DNA of 11,279 nt from Kiritimatiellia bacterium (GTDB lineage: Bacteria; Verrucomicrobiota; Kiritimatiellia; RFP12; UBA1067). The stretch spans positions 1 to 11,279 of the forward strand of contig JAGCJE010000075.1 of NCBI GenBank assembly GCA_017648225.1, in the 5' to 3' direction. Below are positions 6,133 to 11,279 of the stretch, one piece after another. A model generated the notes under the pieces. That model saw only the letters and a program-made list of their open reading frames with translations, had not been told where the DNA came from and made no database searches. The stretch's first letter is position 1. Each line of letters opens with the position of its first letter. The translations under genes and the position numbers were made by a program.

Positions 6133-7260
6133 ATGAAAATCATTTCGATGAGGAGTCTGATTATGGTTGCGCTTGCCTCGGTTGCGACCGCATCCGGCGC
6201 TCAACAGACCACCACCACGACGGTTGTCAAAAACGTGACCACAACGGTGGTCGAGTCTGTTTCGGTGGAGCAAGAGAATCCGGCCCCTAAGAAAATCGCC
6301 GTATTCGTCCAGAATCGTACCCGCCTTGCGGGGATGGACGACGAGGTCGACGGTGTCCGCGACCGTTTAAGCGCGGCGCTTGCGGAGATCGATGGGCTGT
6401 CTGTCATGGATTCGGCGCAGGTTGCAGACACCTTTCGCCGTTACAAGGTTACGGTCGGTGAGGAGAGGTCAGGATCGGTCTCCGGAATTTTTTCCGGGGG
6501 TTCCGTTTCCGCGATTTCAAAAATGCTCGGCTGCGATTATATCGCGGCGGCAACGATAGTCAACGCGAGCGTGGCGAACCGGAATATCGGCGGCCGCCTC
6601 GCATCCGTCTACACCGTCAGAATGACTTTGAAGATAATGGATTCTACTGGTGCCAGCGTTGACGGCATGCCGACATGGACTCGTCAGATGCCGATACTTG
6701 ATGCGGTCGACGATCCTATGAATTATTATCAGACGCTTTTCGATCAGTGGTCCAGCGATGTAACCGCCGCTGTGGCCCAGAAGTCTCTCAAGTGGCGCAA
6801 GCCCTCTCCGGTCGCGGACGGTCTTGTAAGTTTCTACATCTCGACCACAATAGACAAGACCGTCGCCGAGCTTGAAAGTCAGACAAAAGGCGCGAACGGC
6901 GAGCTGCTACAGGAATTGCGTCGCATAGCGGGAGGAGTTACCGTTGAAATAGACGGTGCTGTCATCGGTTCATCGCCTGGCCCGCTGAAAACGACGCCCG
7001 GACTTCATCAGATGCGCATTACACGTCCGTGGATGAATCCGTACACCGCTACCGTTCTCATAAACGAGGGGTCTTCCTTCGATGTCGCGCTCGAGATGAG
7101 CGAAGAGGGAATGCGTAAATGGGGTTCCGTGGAAGCTCTTCGGGCGGATTTGGCGAAGCGTTATGCCGATGCCGCCCGTGAACGCGGCGTACGCATCAAT
7201 GTTGACACGTCCAATTGGCGTGACGTGGGCAATTCCGGTGTTCGCGTAATAGGGGACTGA
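6133..7260 (+). CDS. Periplasmic CsgG/LpoB-like protein with PEGA domain
   Basis: A 375-residue exported protein. The signal peptide spans about 1-23 (ATASGA before QQ). A Thr/Val-rich linker (26-45) follows. Residues 52-215 look like the CsgG/LpoB/TolB-N alpha-beta fold: KKIAVFVQNRT (53-63), a helix with RDRLSAALAE (76-85), GLSVMDSAQVADTF (88-101) and GCDYIAAATI (133-142). Residues 269-322 form a PEGA domain (VTVEIDGAVIGSSPGPL and GLHQMRITRPW), a beta-sandwich often found in cell-surface proteins. The only cysteine is C134 in the fold, so unlike the three proteins downstream it is not a lipoprotein. The start at 6133 uses GAGGAGG (6122-6128); the long upstream extension from 6055 overlaps the previous gene and would hide the signal peptide. 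The next gene begins 5 nt after the stop. The fold call is by eye and moderate; the function is unknown, perhaps envelope assembly with the LpoB-type partners. Confidence 0.7.
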   Translation: MKIISMRSLIMVALASVATASGAQQTTTTTVVKNVTTTVVESVSVEQENPAPKKIAVFVQNRTRLAGMDDEVDGVRDRLSAALAEIDGLSVMDSAQVADTFRRYKVTVGEERSGSVSGIFSGGSVSAISKMLGCDYIAAATIVNASVANRNIGGRLASVYTVRMTLKIMDSTGASVDGMPTWTRQMPILDAVDDPMNYYQTLFDQWSSDVTAAVAQKSLKWRKPSPVADGLVSFYISTTIDKTVAELESQTKGANGELLQELRRIAGGVTVEIDGAVIGSSPGPLKTTPGLHQMRITRPWMNPYTATVLINEGSSFDVALEMSEEGMRKWGSVEALRADLAKRYADAARERGVRINVDTSNWRDVGNSGVRVIGD

Positions 7261-7265
7261 TATCC

Positions 7266-8654
7266 ATGAAACTCGGAACTGTCGCCCGTATGGCGGCGCT
7301 GGCCGCCGTTTGTGGATGCGTCTCCGTTGACGAGGAGGCTAAAAAGGCGGTTGACGCCTTGCGCACCGGCAATTGCGCCGTTGCAGAAAAGTGGAGCGCG
7401 GATTTGGCGGACGACAGTTTTTATTCCGCTAATCTCGGTCACGTCGAAGCGGGGCGCGTTGCGATGCTGGCGGGCAAATACTCTGAAGGGTCTCGCCGTT
7501 TCCGTGCGGCTGTGGATTCCGCGGTAGACCGGACAGAGGCTTCTCCGAAATTGAAAATGGGCGATCTCGCGAATACGGCGATGGCTTCGGTTGTCACCGA
7601 TGACCGTACGCGCGAGTATTATCTGCCGCCGTACGAGATCAATATGGCGCTTACATACGGCATAATGACTCAACTGCTCGAAGGGCGGCGCGATTCCGCG
7701 CTTGTAGACGCCCGGCTTGCTGTTTATGTCCAGGATTCTTTTGCCGGGCTTTACGGCTCTGATGTAAAAATGGATTCTGACGGTATTGATTCTCAGTCTA
7801 AAAGCATCATCGACGAGCAGAACGCCGCGCTGGAATCCATGATTGCATCGACGCGCAATTCCTGGGAGAATCCTTTATTGTGGTGGCTGACCGGAGTCCT
7901 CTTCGAGGCTGACGGCGATGCCAGCGCCGCCTGGCAGAGTTACCGCAAGGCGGCGGCCATCATGCCGGGCTGTCCGTTCTTCGCCAAAGATTCCTCTCGC
8001 GCGGACGGACATACGACGCCGCGTCAGGGACGGGCTAAGTTGGTTGTGATTTACGAGCAGGATTTCGTTCCCATGCGCGAATCGCTTAAAGTCCCTGTGC
8101 CGATCTATACCGGGTTTTCCATCGATATTCCAAAATACGGCGATTCGGGGATAATTCCGGAGACCGTTTCGGTCCACAACGGAACCGCGAATTCGGCTGC
8201 GTTTGCGGCGCTAGACGTCCGTTCTCTGGCGGCGCGCGATCTGAAAGATCAGCTTCCCGGCATTATCGTCCGGAACATAACGCGCGCTGCTGCGCAGGCC
8301 GGCGCGCAGGCCAGTGTGAACGCCGCCGGAAACCAATACGCCCAGATTGCGGTTTTTGCGGGCAATATGATAGTTTCGGCAATTCGCAGGGCTGACACCC
8401 GCAGCTGGATTACATTGCCGGCCGTGCAGCATGTCTGGTGCGATGATGATATGGCGGCGGGATGTTATGAGCTTTCCGTTGTCGTTAACGGGAATGTGAT
8501 TCCCGTGAAGGTTACGCTGGCGCCCGGGGAGACCCGTCTTGTGTGGGTCGCCAGGACAGGGAATGTATTTCATGGAGCTTCGGCCAACATAGGCGGAAGG
8601 GGCTCAGCAACTGCGGATTTAAAAGGAAAGGAGATTCAATATGTCGTTCAGTAA
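7266..8654 (+). CDS. COG3014-family lipoprotein
   Basis: A 462-residue putative lipoprotein of the COG3014 family, which is often encoded beside YcfL and LpoB. The signal peptide ends in VCGC (15-18); a Cys at the -2 lipobox position is unusual, but C18 is the likely lipidated residue. A TPR-like N-terminal half (25-235) includes YLPPYEINMALTYGIMTQLL (119-138), RRDSALVDARLAV (141-153) and ADGDASAAWQSYRKAAAIMP (215-234). The C-terminal half has AKLVVIYEQDFVPMRES (257-273), SIDIPKYGDS (285-294), SLAARDLKDQLPGIIVRNIT (320-339) and SWITLPAVQHVW (380-391). Residues 341-372 are Ala/Gly-rich and helical. AGGGGA at 7251-7256, inside the end of the previous gene, serves ATG 7266. Its last 14 nt overlap the next gene, so translation is probably coupled. 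It may be a TPR scaffold anchored in the outer membrane; the molecular role is not established. Confidence 0.82.
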   Translation: MKLGTVARMAALAAVCGCVSVDEEAKKAVDALRTGNCAVAEKWSADLADDSFYSANLGHVEAGRVAMLAGKYSEGSRRFRAAVDSAVDRTEASPKLKMGDLANTAMASVVTDDRTREYYLPPYEINMALTYGIMTQLLEGRRDSALVDARLAVYVQDSFAGLYGSDVKMDSDGIDSQSKSIIDEQNAALESMIASTRNSWENPLLWWLTGVLFEADGDASAAWQSYRKAAAIMPGCPFFAKDSSRADGHTTPRQGRAKLVVIYEQDFVPMRESLKVPVPIYTGFSIDIPKYGDSGIIPETVSVHNGTANSAAFAALDVRSLAARDLKDQLPGIIVRNITRAAAQAGAQASVNAAGNQYAQIAVFAGNMIVSAIRRADTRSWITLPAVQHVWCDDDMAAGCYELSVVVNGNVIPVKVTLAPGETRLVWVARTGNVFHGASANIGGRGSATADLKGKEIQYVVQ

Positions 8655-9051
8655 GGTTTTCGCGTTCACGACGGTGGCCGTTCTTGTCGGATGCGTCGAA
8701 ACGTCCGGTACTCGCGTCACGGTCGATACTCACGCCGGAGAAGCTTCGGTTTTCGAGGGTTCCGCGAGACTTTCGAATCGCGTTAAAGTCGTACGCACGA
8801 CCTATGGTGAACTTGGCGGGGGCATTAAAAAGGCCTCGGTGACGATTCAGTCGCTCACGCACCGTCGTCAACATCTGCAGGCCCGCATGGTGTGGCTTGA
8901 TGCGGAGGGTGTCGCGATCGACCCCGACGCCAAGCCGTTCAGGTCGATAATACTGGACGGGCAGGATACTCATGTCTTTACAGGGGTGGCGCCAAGCGCG
9001 AAAGCCAGCGTAGCTAAAATGGTTATCCGTGAAAACGATACCGCCGAGTGA
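8641..9051 (+). CDS. ycfL: YcfL-family lipoprotein (DUF1425)
   Basis: A 136-residue lipoprotein with a good lipobox, LVGC (15-18, lipidated C18). The mature domain carries the YcfL pattern: a first strand RVKVVRTTYGELGGG (47-61), then HLQARMVWLDAEGVAIDP (78-95) and RSIILDGQDTHVFTGVAPSA (101-120), where a small beta-sandwich ends in the G-x-AP segment. In E. coli ycfL lies directly upstream of lpoB (ycfM), the same order as here. The start ATG 8641 is preceded by AAAGGAG (8627-8633) located inside the COG3014 gene, with a 14-nt overlap. Its exact role is unknown; conserved linkage with LpoB suggests a helper in PBP activation or outer-membrane lipoprotein function. The family call rests on motif pattern and gene order. 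Confidence 0.8.
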   Translation: MSFSKVFAFTTVAVLVGCVETSGTRVTVDTHAGEASVFEGSARLSNRVKVVRTTYGELGGGIKKASVTIQSLTHRRQHLQARMVWLDAEGVAIDPDAKPFRSIILDGQDTHVFTGVAPSAKASVAKMVIRENDTAE

Positions 9052-9090
9052 TGAGGCGGGCAATATTGAAAACATAAAAGGAATAAAGTT

Positions 9091-9687
9091 ATGAATACCG
9101 CAAAATTGTTTTTTTTGACCGTATCTGTCGCCGTGCTGGCGAGCGGCTGCCAGAGTATAACCGCCAGGGAAACTCAGCTTGACCGCAAAGCCATGACGGC
9201 GGCGCTTGAGCCGCAGGACGTCCGTCGCACGGTCGAGAAGATGGTAGATTCGATGCTGGTCGACCAGGAATTTATCGCCGAAATCGGCGGCACTCGGCCT
9301 GTATTGGATATCAGCGGAATAAAGAATCGCTCTTCCATGCATCTCGACATGGCTTCCATAACATCGTCCATCCGCACAAAGCTGTTGCGTTCGCGTCGCT
9401 TCCGCTTTATGGACTGGTCGACGTCAGCCGAAGATCTGCAGATGATGAACGATCAGGCGCTCAACGGCATGACCGATCCGGCCAAGGCGGTTCGCGCGGG
9501 TCAGCAATCCGCCGCTCAGATGTACCTATACGGCGAGCTTACCGAGATGCGTCAGCATGTCAACGGAGTTACGGACCGTTACTACAAGTTCACGCTCAAT
9601 CTCAAGGATCTGCGGACGGGCGAACTTGTTTGGAGCGACGAACAGGAGATACGTAAACAGCAGGAGACTTCGACCTTCGGTTTTTAA
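9091..9687 (+). CDS. lpoB: LpoB-type penicillin-binding protein activator lipoprotein
   Basis: A 198-residue outer-membrane lipoprotein; the signal peptide ends in ASGC (17-20, lipidated C20). The globular domain begins near residue 41 with PQDVRRTVEKMVDSML (41-56) and continues with RPVLDISGIKNRSSMHLDM (69-87), SIRTKLLRSRRFRFMD (93-108), RAGQQSAAQMYLYGELTEM (135-153) and TLNLKDLRTGELVWSDEQEI (168-187), all matching the LpoB/CsgG-like fold order. In E. coli, LpoB reaches through the peptidoglycan to stimulate PBP1B via a long disordered linker. Here the linker between C20 and the fold is only about 20 residues and not proline-rich. The start uses AAAGGAA (9077-9083). It is the last gene of the operon, followed by tandem terminators. 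The family is sure; that its partner is a class A PBP is inferred. Confidence 0.87.
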   Translation: MNTAKLFFLTVSVAVLASGCQSITARETQLDRKAMTAALEPQDVRRTVEKMVDSMLVDQEFIAEIGGTRPVLDISGIKNRSSMHLDMASITSSIRTKLLRSRRFRFMDWSTSAEDLQMMNDQALNGMTDPAKAVRAGQQSAAQMYLYGELTEMRQHVNGVTDRYYKFTLNLKDLRTGELVWSDEQEIRKQQETSTFGF

Positions 9688-9703
9688 CGGAGAACAGAGG
9701 CTT

Positions 9704-9731
9704 CCCGTCCTGTTGTTATGGGCGGGTTTTT
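9704..9731 (+). terminator. Intrinsic terminator 1 after lpoB
   Basis: CCCGTCC (9704-9710) pairs with GGGCGGG (9720-9726) with one G-T wobble and a 9-nt loop, followed by TTTTT at 9727-9731. It starts 17 nt after the lpoB stop. Confidence 0.82.
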
Positions 9732-9738
9732 ACGTTAT

Positions 9739-9771
9739 GCTCCCGCGCCATTTGAGGCGGGGGCTTTTTTT
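9739..9771 (+). terminator. Intrinsic terminator 2 after lpoB (tandem)
   Basis: GCTCCCGC (9739-9746) pairs with GCGGGGGC (9757-9764) with one wobble and a 10-nt loop, followed by seven T at 9765-9771. It sits 8 nt after the first terminator, giving a double stop that insulates cysK from the strong envelope operon. Confidence 0.87.
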
Positions 9772-9783
9772 GAGATAGAATCA

Positions 9784-9813
9784 TTGACGCAAAATGACGA
9801 ATTATGATAACAT
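9784..9813 (+). promoter_or_regulatory. Candidate cysK promoter
   Basis: TTGACG (9784-9789, five of six) and TAACAT (9808-9813, four of six) are spaced by 18 bp, immediately after the terminator pair. The predicted start near 9820 leaves a leader of about 23 nt. No CymR- or CysB-like site is recognisable. Confidence 0.5.
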
Positions 9814-9842
9814 TTTATAAAAAACAACCATTATAACGCGAT

Positions 9843-10778
9843 ATGATCTGCGATACGATTCTTGATGCTGTCGGCCATACGCCGCTTGTGAGGCTCGGAA
9901 GGATGACGACGCCCGATATGGCCGAAATACTTGTAAAATTCGAAGCCCTCAACGTCGGCGGTTCGATTAAAACGCGTACCGCGCTCAATATGATCCGCGA
10001 CGCCGAGGCGAAAGGGCTTTTAAGGCCTGATTCGGTCATTGTCGAGCCGACGAGTGGCAATCAGGGTATCGGGCTGTCTTTAATCGGCGCGGTAAAAGGA
10101 TATAAAACGATAATCGTGATGCCGGACTCGGTGAGCGAGGAGCGTCGTAAACTAGTCAGGCATTACGGCGCCGAGGTTATTCTCGTCCACGACGCGGGAA
10201 ATATTGGAGACGCGATAGCCGAGTGCGCCGCGATCGCACAACGCATGGCGAAGGAAAATCCGAAGGTGTTCGTCCCGGAGCAGTTTTCGAATCCTGCCAA
10301 TCCCGCCGCGCATCGTCACGGAACGGCGCTCGAGATAATGGAGCAGGCGGCGCGTCCGATTCACGGCTTTTGTTCAGGAGTCGGCACGGGCGGAACGTTG
10401 AGCGGTATAGGCGAAGTGCTGAAAGCTCAGAATCCCTCGATAGAAATCTGGGCTGTCGAGCCGAAGAACGCGGCGATTCTCGCGGGAGGCACGGTTGGCA
10501 CTCATCTTCAGATGGGTATCGGTGACGGCTTGATACCCGACAATCTCAATACGCAGATTTATTCGCATATATGCGTCGTTTCCGACGAGGAGGCGTTGGC
10601 ATGCGCCCGTGATTTGGCCCGCAAAGAGGGTCTTCTGGCTGGAATTTCCGGAGGAACGAATGTTTTTGCCGCGCTTAAGCTTGCTAAGCGGCTTGGCCCC
10701 GGCAAGACGGTTGTAACCGTCCTTCCCGACACGGCAGAGAGGTATTTTTCAACACCTCTTTTTGATGAAGGAGAATGA
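9843..10778 (+). CDS. cysK: Cysteine synthase (O-acetylserine sulfhydrylase type)
   Basis: A 311-residue PLP enzyme of fold type II that replaces the acetate of O-acetyl-L-serine with sulfide to make cysteine. Features in order: GHTPLVRL (11-18), the PLP lysine K43 in NVGGSIKTRTALNM, the substrate-binding loop EPTSGNQGIGL (68-78), the PLP phosphate loop GVGTGGTLSG (179-188), and LPDTAERYFSTPLF (294-307). Length is normal for CysK/CysM. Two departures are visible: SIKTR in place of the usual S-[VI]-K-D-R after the lysine, and TSGNQG where most CysK have TSGNTG. A related specificity (O-phosphoserine, cystathionine or lanthionine chemistry) is therefore possible. ATG 9843 has no clear Shine-Dalgarno site, unlike most neighbours, and the leader is short. 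It stands as a single gene between strong terminators and the tRNA-tuf unit. Confidence 0.87.
   Translation: MICDTILDAVGHTPLVRLGRMTTPDMAEILVKFEALNVGGSIKTRTALNMIRDAEAKGLLRPDSVIVEPTSGNQGIGLSLIGAVKGYKTIIVMPDSVSEERRKLVRHYGAEVILVHDAGNIGDAIAECAAIAQRMAKENPKVFVPEQFSNPANPAAHRHGTALEIMEQAARPIHGFCSGVGTGGTLSGIGEVLKAQNPSIEIWAVEPKNAAILAGGTVGTHLQMGIGDGLIPDNLNTQIYSHICVVSDEEALACARDLARKEGLLAGISGGTNVFAALKLAKRLGPGKTVVTVLPDTAERYFSTPLFDEGE
10738..10763 (+). terminator. Possible terminator inside the 3' end of cysK
   Basis: AGAGGT (10738-10743) pairs with ACCTCT (10754-10759) around a 10-nt loop and runs into TTTTT (10759-10763), 15 nt before the cysK stop codon. The stem is short and partly AT, so it would be a weak terminator at best. 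No other terminator is visible between cysK and the tRNA promoter. Confidence 0.3.
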
Positions 10779-10826
10779 TAGTTTTTAACATGAAACCGAT
10801 TCCGCTTAAAAAAAAGTGGGACCCCC

Positions 10827-10855
10827 TTGCGCGTTGACGGGAATTTTGGTATACT
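10827..10855 (+). promoter_or_regulatory. Promoter of the tRNA-Thr/tuf unit
   Basis: An extended -10, TGG-TATACT (10847-10855), has TTGCGC (10827-10832) 17 bp upstream as a weak -35. Transcription would start near 10862, about 18 nt before the mature tRNA end. A TTGACG at 10834-10839 is too close to serve this -10. Confidence 0.65.
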
Positions 10856-10879
10856 AATTGAGTTTTCGTCTCAAAAGAG

Positions 10880-10955
10880 GCCACTTTAGCTCAGTAGGTA
10901 GAGCACATCCTTGGTAAGGATGAGGTCGACGGTTCGATTCCGTTAGGTGGCTCCA
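10880..10955 (+). tRNA. tRNA-Thr (anticodon GGT)
   Basis: A complete 76-nt cloverleaf. The acceptor stem GCCACTT (10880-10886) pairs with AGGTGGC (10945-10951). The D-arm region is TAGCTCAGTAGGTAGAGC. The anticodon stem CATCC/GGATG flanks loop TTGGTAA with anticodon GGT at 10913-10915, reading ACC and ACT. The T-loop is TTCGATT. The CCA end is encoded (10953-10955), and the discriminator is T (10952), whereas E. coli tRNA-Thr has A. It lies 48 nt ahead of tuf with no terminator between, so the tRNA is probably processed from a tRNA-tuf transcript, as with thrT-tufB in E. coli. Confidence 0.97.
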
Positions 10956-11003
10956 TTCGGGGCGGTGTAACAAGAAGATAAACAACTCACAGGAGTCAGA
11001 AAA

Positions 11004-11279
11004 ATGGCTAAGGAAACATTCGAGCGCGGCGGCAAGCCGCACGTGAACGTCGGCACGATCGGCCACGTCGACCACGGTAAAACCACTCTTACGGCCGCTA
11101 TCACCCACGTCCAGTCCCTCAAGGGCCTCTGCGACGAAATCAAGTACGACCAGGTCGCCAAGGCTTCCGAGTCCGCCGGCCGTCGTGACGCTACCAAGAT
11201 TTTGACGATTGCTTCGTCTCACGTCGAGTACGCCACCGAGAACCGCCACTATGCTCACGTTGACTGCCCCGGACACGCC
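11004..11279 (+). CDS. tuf: Elongation factor Tu, N-terminal part (cut by window edge)
   Basis: The first 92 residues of EF-Tu, the GTPase that brings aminoacyl-tRNA to the ribosome; the gene runs off the right edge. The P-loop GHVDHGKT (20-27), HVEY (73-76) and the G3 motif RHYAHVDCPGHA (81-92) are canonical. The switch I region is not: where E. coli EF-Tu has PEEKARGITI, this protein reads AGRRDATKILTI (59-70 region), and the stretch between AAIT and HVEY is 38 residues against 33 in E. coli. The catalytic-site threonine of switch I is kept (T68). The reading frame is open throughout and other frames do not restore the usual sequence, so it is a real variant. ATG 11004 follows AGGAG at 10991-10995. 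tRNA-Trp, secE and nusG would be the expected genes beyond the window, by analogy with other bacteria. Confidence 0.97.
   Translation, partial: MAKETFERGGKPHVNVGTIGHVDHGKTTLTAAITHVQSLKGLCDEIKYDQVAKASESAGRRDATKILTIASSHVEYATENRHYAHVDCPGHA

Noticed and set aside
6206..6251. GACCACC/GGTGGTC inverted repeat in the Thr/Val-rich linker of the PEGA gene
   Set aside because: It follows from ACC and GTG/GTC codons in a low-complexity stretch, with a wide imperfect loop, so a regulatory role is not supported.
8512..9342. Antisense reading frame of 276 codons across the ycfL-lpoB junction
   Set aside because: Both plus-strand genes have ribosome sites, lipoboxes and family motifs; the antisense frame has none and spans two genes.
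11154..11219. Frameshift or sequencing error as the cause of the odd EF-Tu switch I
   Set aside because: The frame is open on both sides into canonical motifs, the length difference is a whole number of codons (five), and other frames give stops or no RGITI.

Overview
This window of about 11.3 kb carries ten protein genes, nine complete and one (tuf) cut by the right edge, plus one tRNA gene. It looks like ordinary chromosome from an anaerobic Gram-negative (diderm) bacterium. Outer-envelope lipoproteins (LpoB, YcfL and COG3014 types), a surface-repeat protein, a NifU-like/GGGtGRT pair and an unusual EF-Tu switch I are all present. Together they make a gut-type member of the PVC group (Verrucomicrobiota/Kiritimatiellota-like) my best guess, but that is inference from gene content and not a phylogenetic result. 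There is no mobile element, CRISPR array or phage gene, and no gene-free stretch reaches 300 bases.

Layout. (1) 29-1799: a two-gene operon encoding a NifU-like Fe-S scaffold and a GGGtGRT-family protein, with codon use typical of highly expressed genes, closed by a strong terminator at 1819-1853. (2) 1853-2710, minus strand: a small membrane-anchored sensor histidine kinase without a visible partner regulator, convergent with the first operon. (3) 2711-2851: a divergent control region with a 16-bp palindrome and overlapping extended -10 promoters. (4) 2852-5071: an SLC12-type cation-chloride cotransporter with both the membrane and the C-terminal cytosolic domain. (5) 5084-5584: an RRM RNA-binding protein gene with its own promoter, a structured 5' leader and a long terminator.

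(6) 5603-9771: the most interesting unit. A consensus promoter (TTGACA, 17-bp spacer, TAAAAT) precedes five same-strand genes: a secreted protein with four 14-residue repeats, a secreted CsgG/LpoB-like plus PEGA-domain protein, a COG3014 lipoprotein, a YcfL lipoprotein and an LpoB lipoprotein. Two back-to-back intrinsic terminators close it. The last three belong to families linked with activation of penicillin-binding proteins; the first two may be lineage-specific additions, so the whole may be an envelope assembly or peptidoglycan-synthesis module.

(7) 9784-10778: a CysK-type cysteine synthase with altered lysine-motif and substrate-loop residues. (8) 10827-11279: an extended -10 promoter, tRNA-Thr(GGT) with encoded CCA, and the start of tuf. 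The tRNA-Thr/tuf order resembles thrT-tufB of E. coli. The EF-Tu lacks the usual RGITI sequence in switch I and has a longer effector loop.
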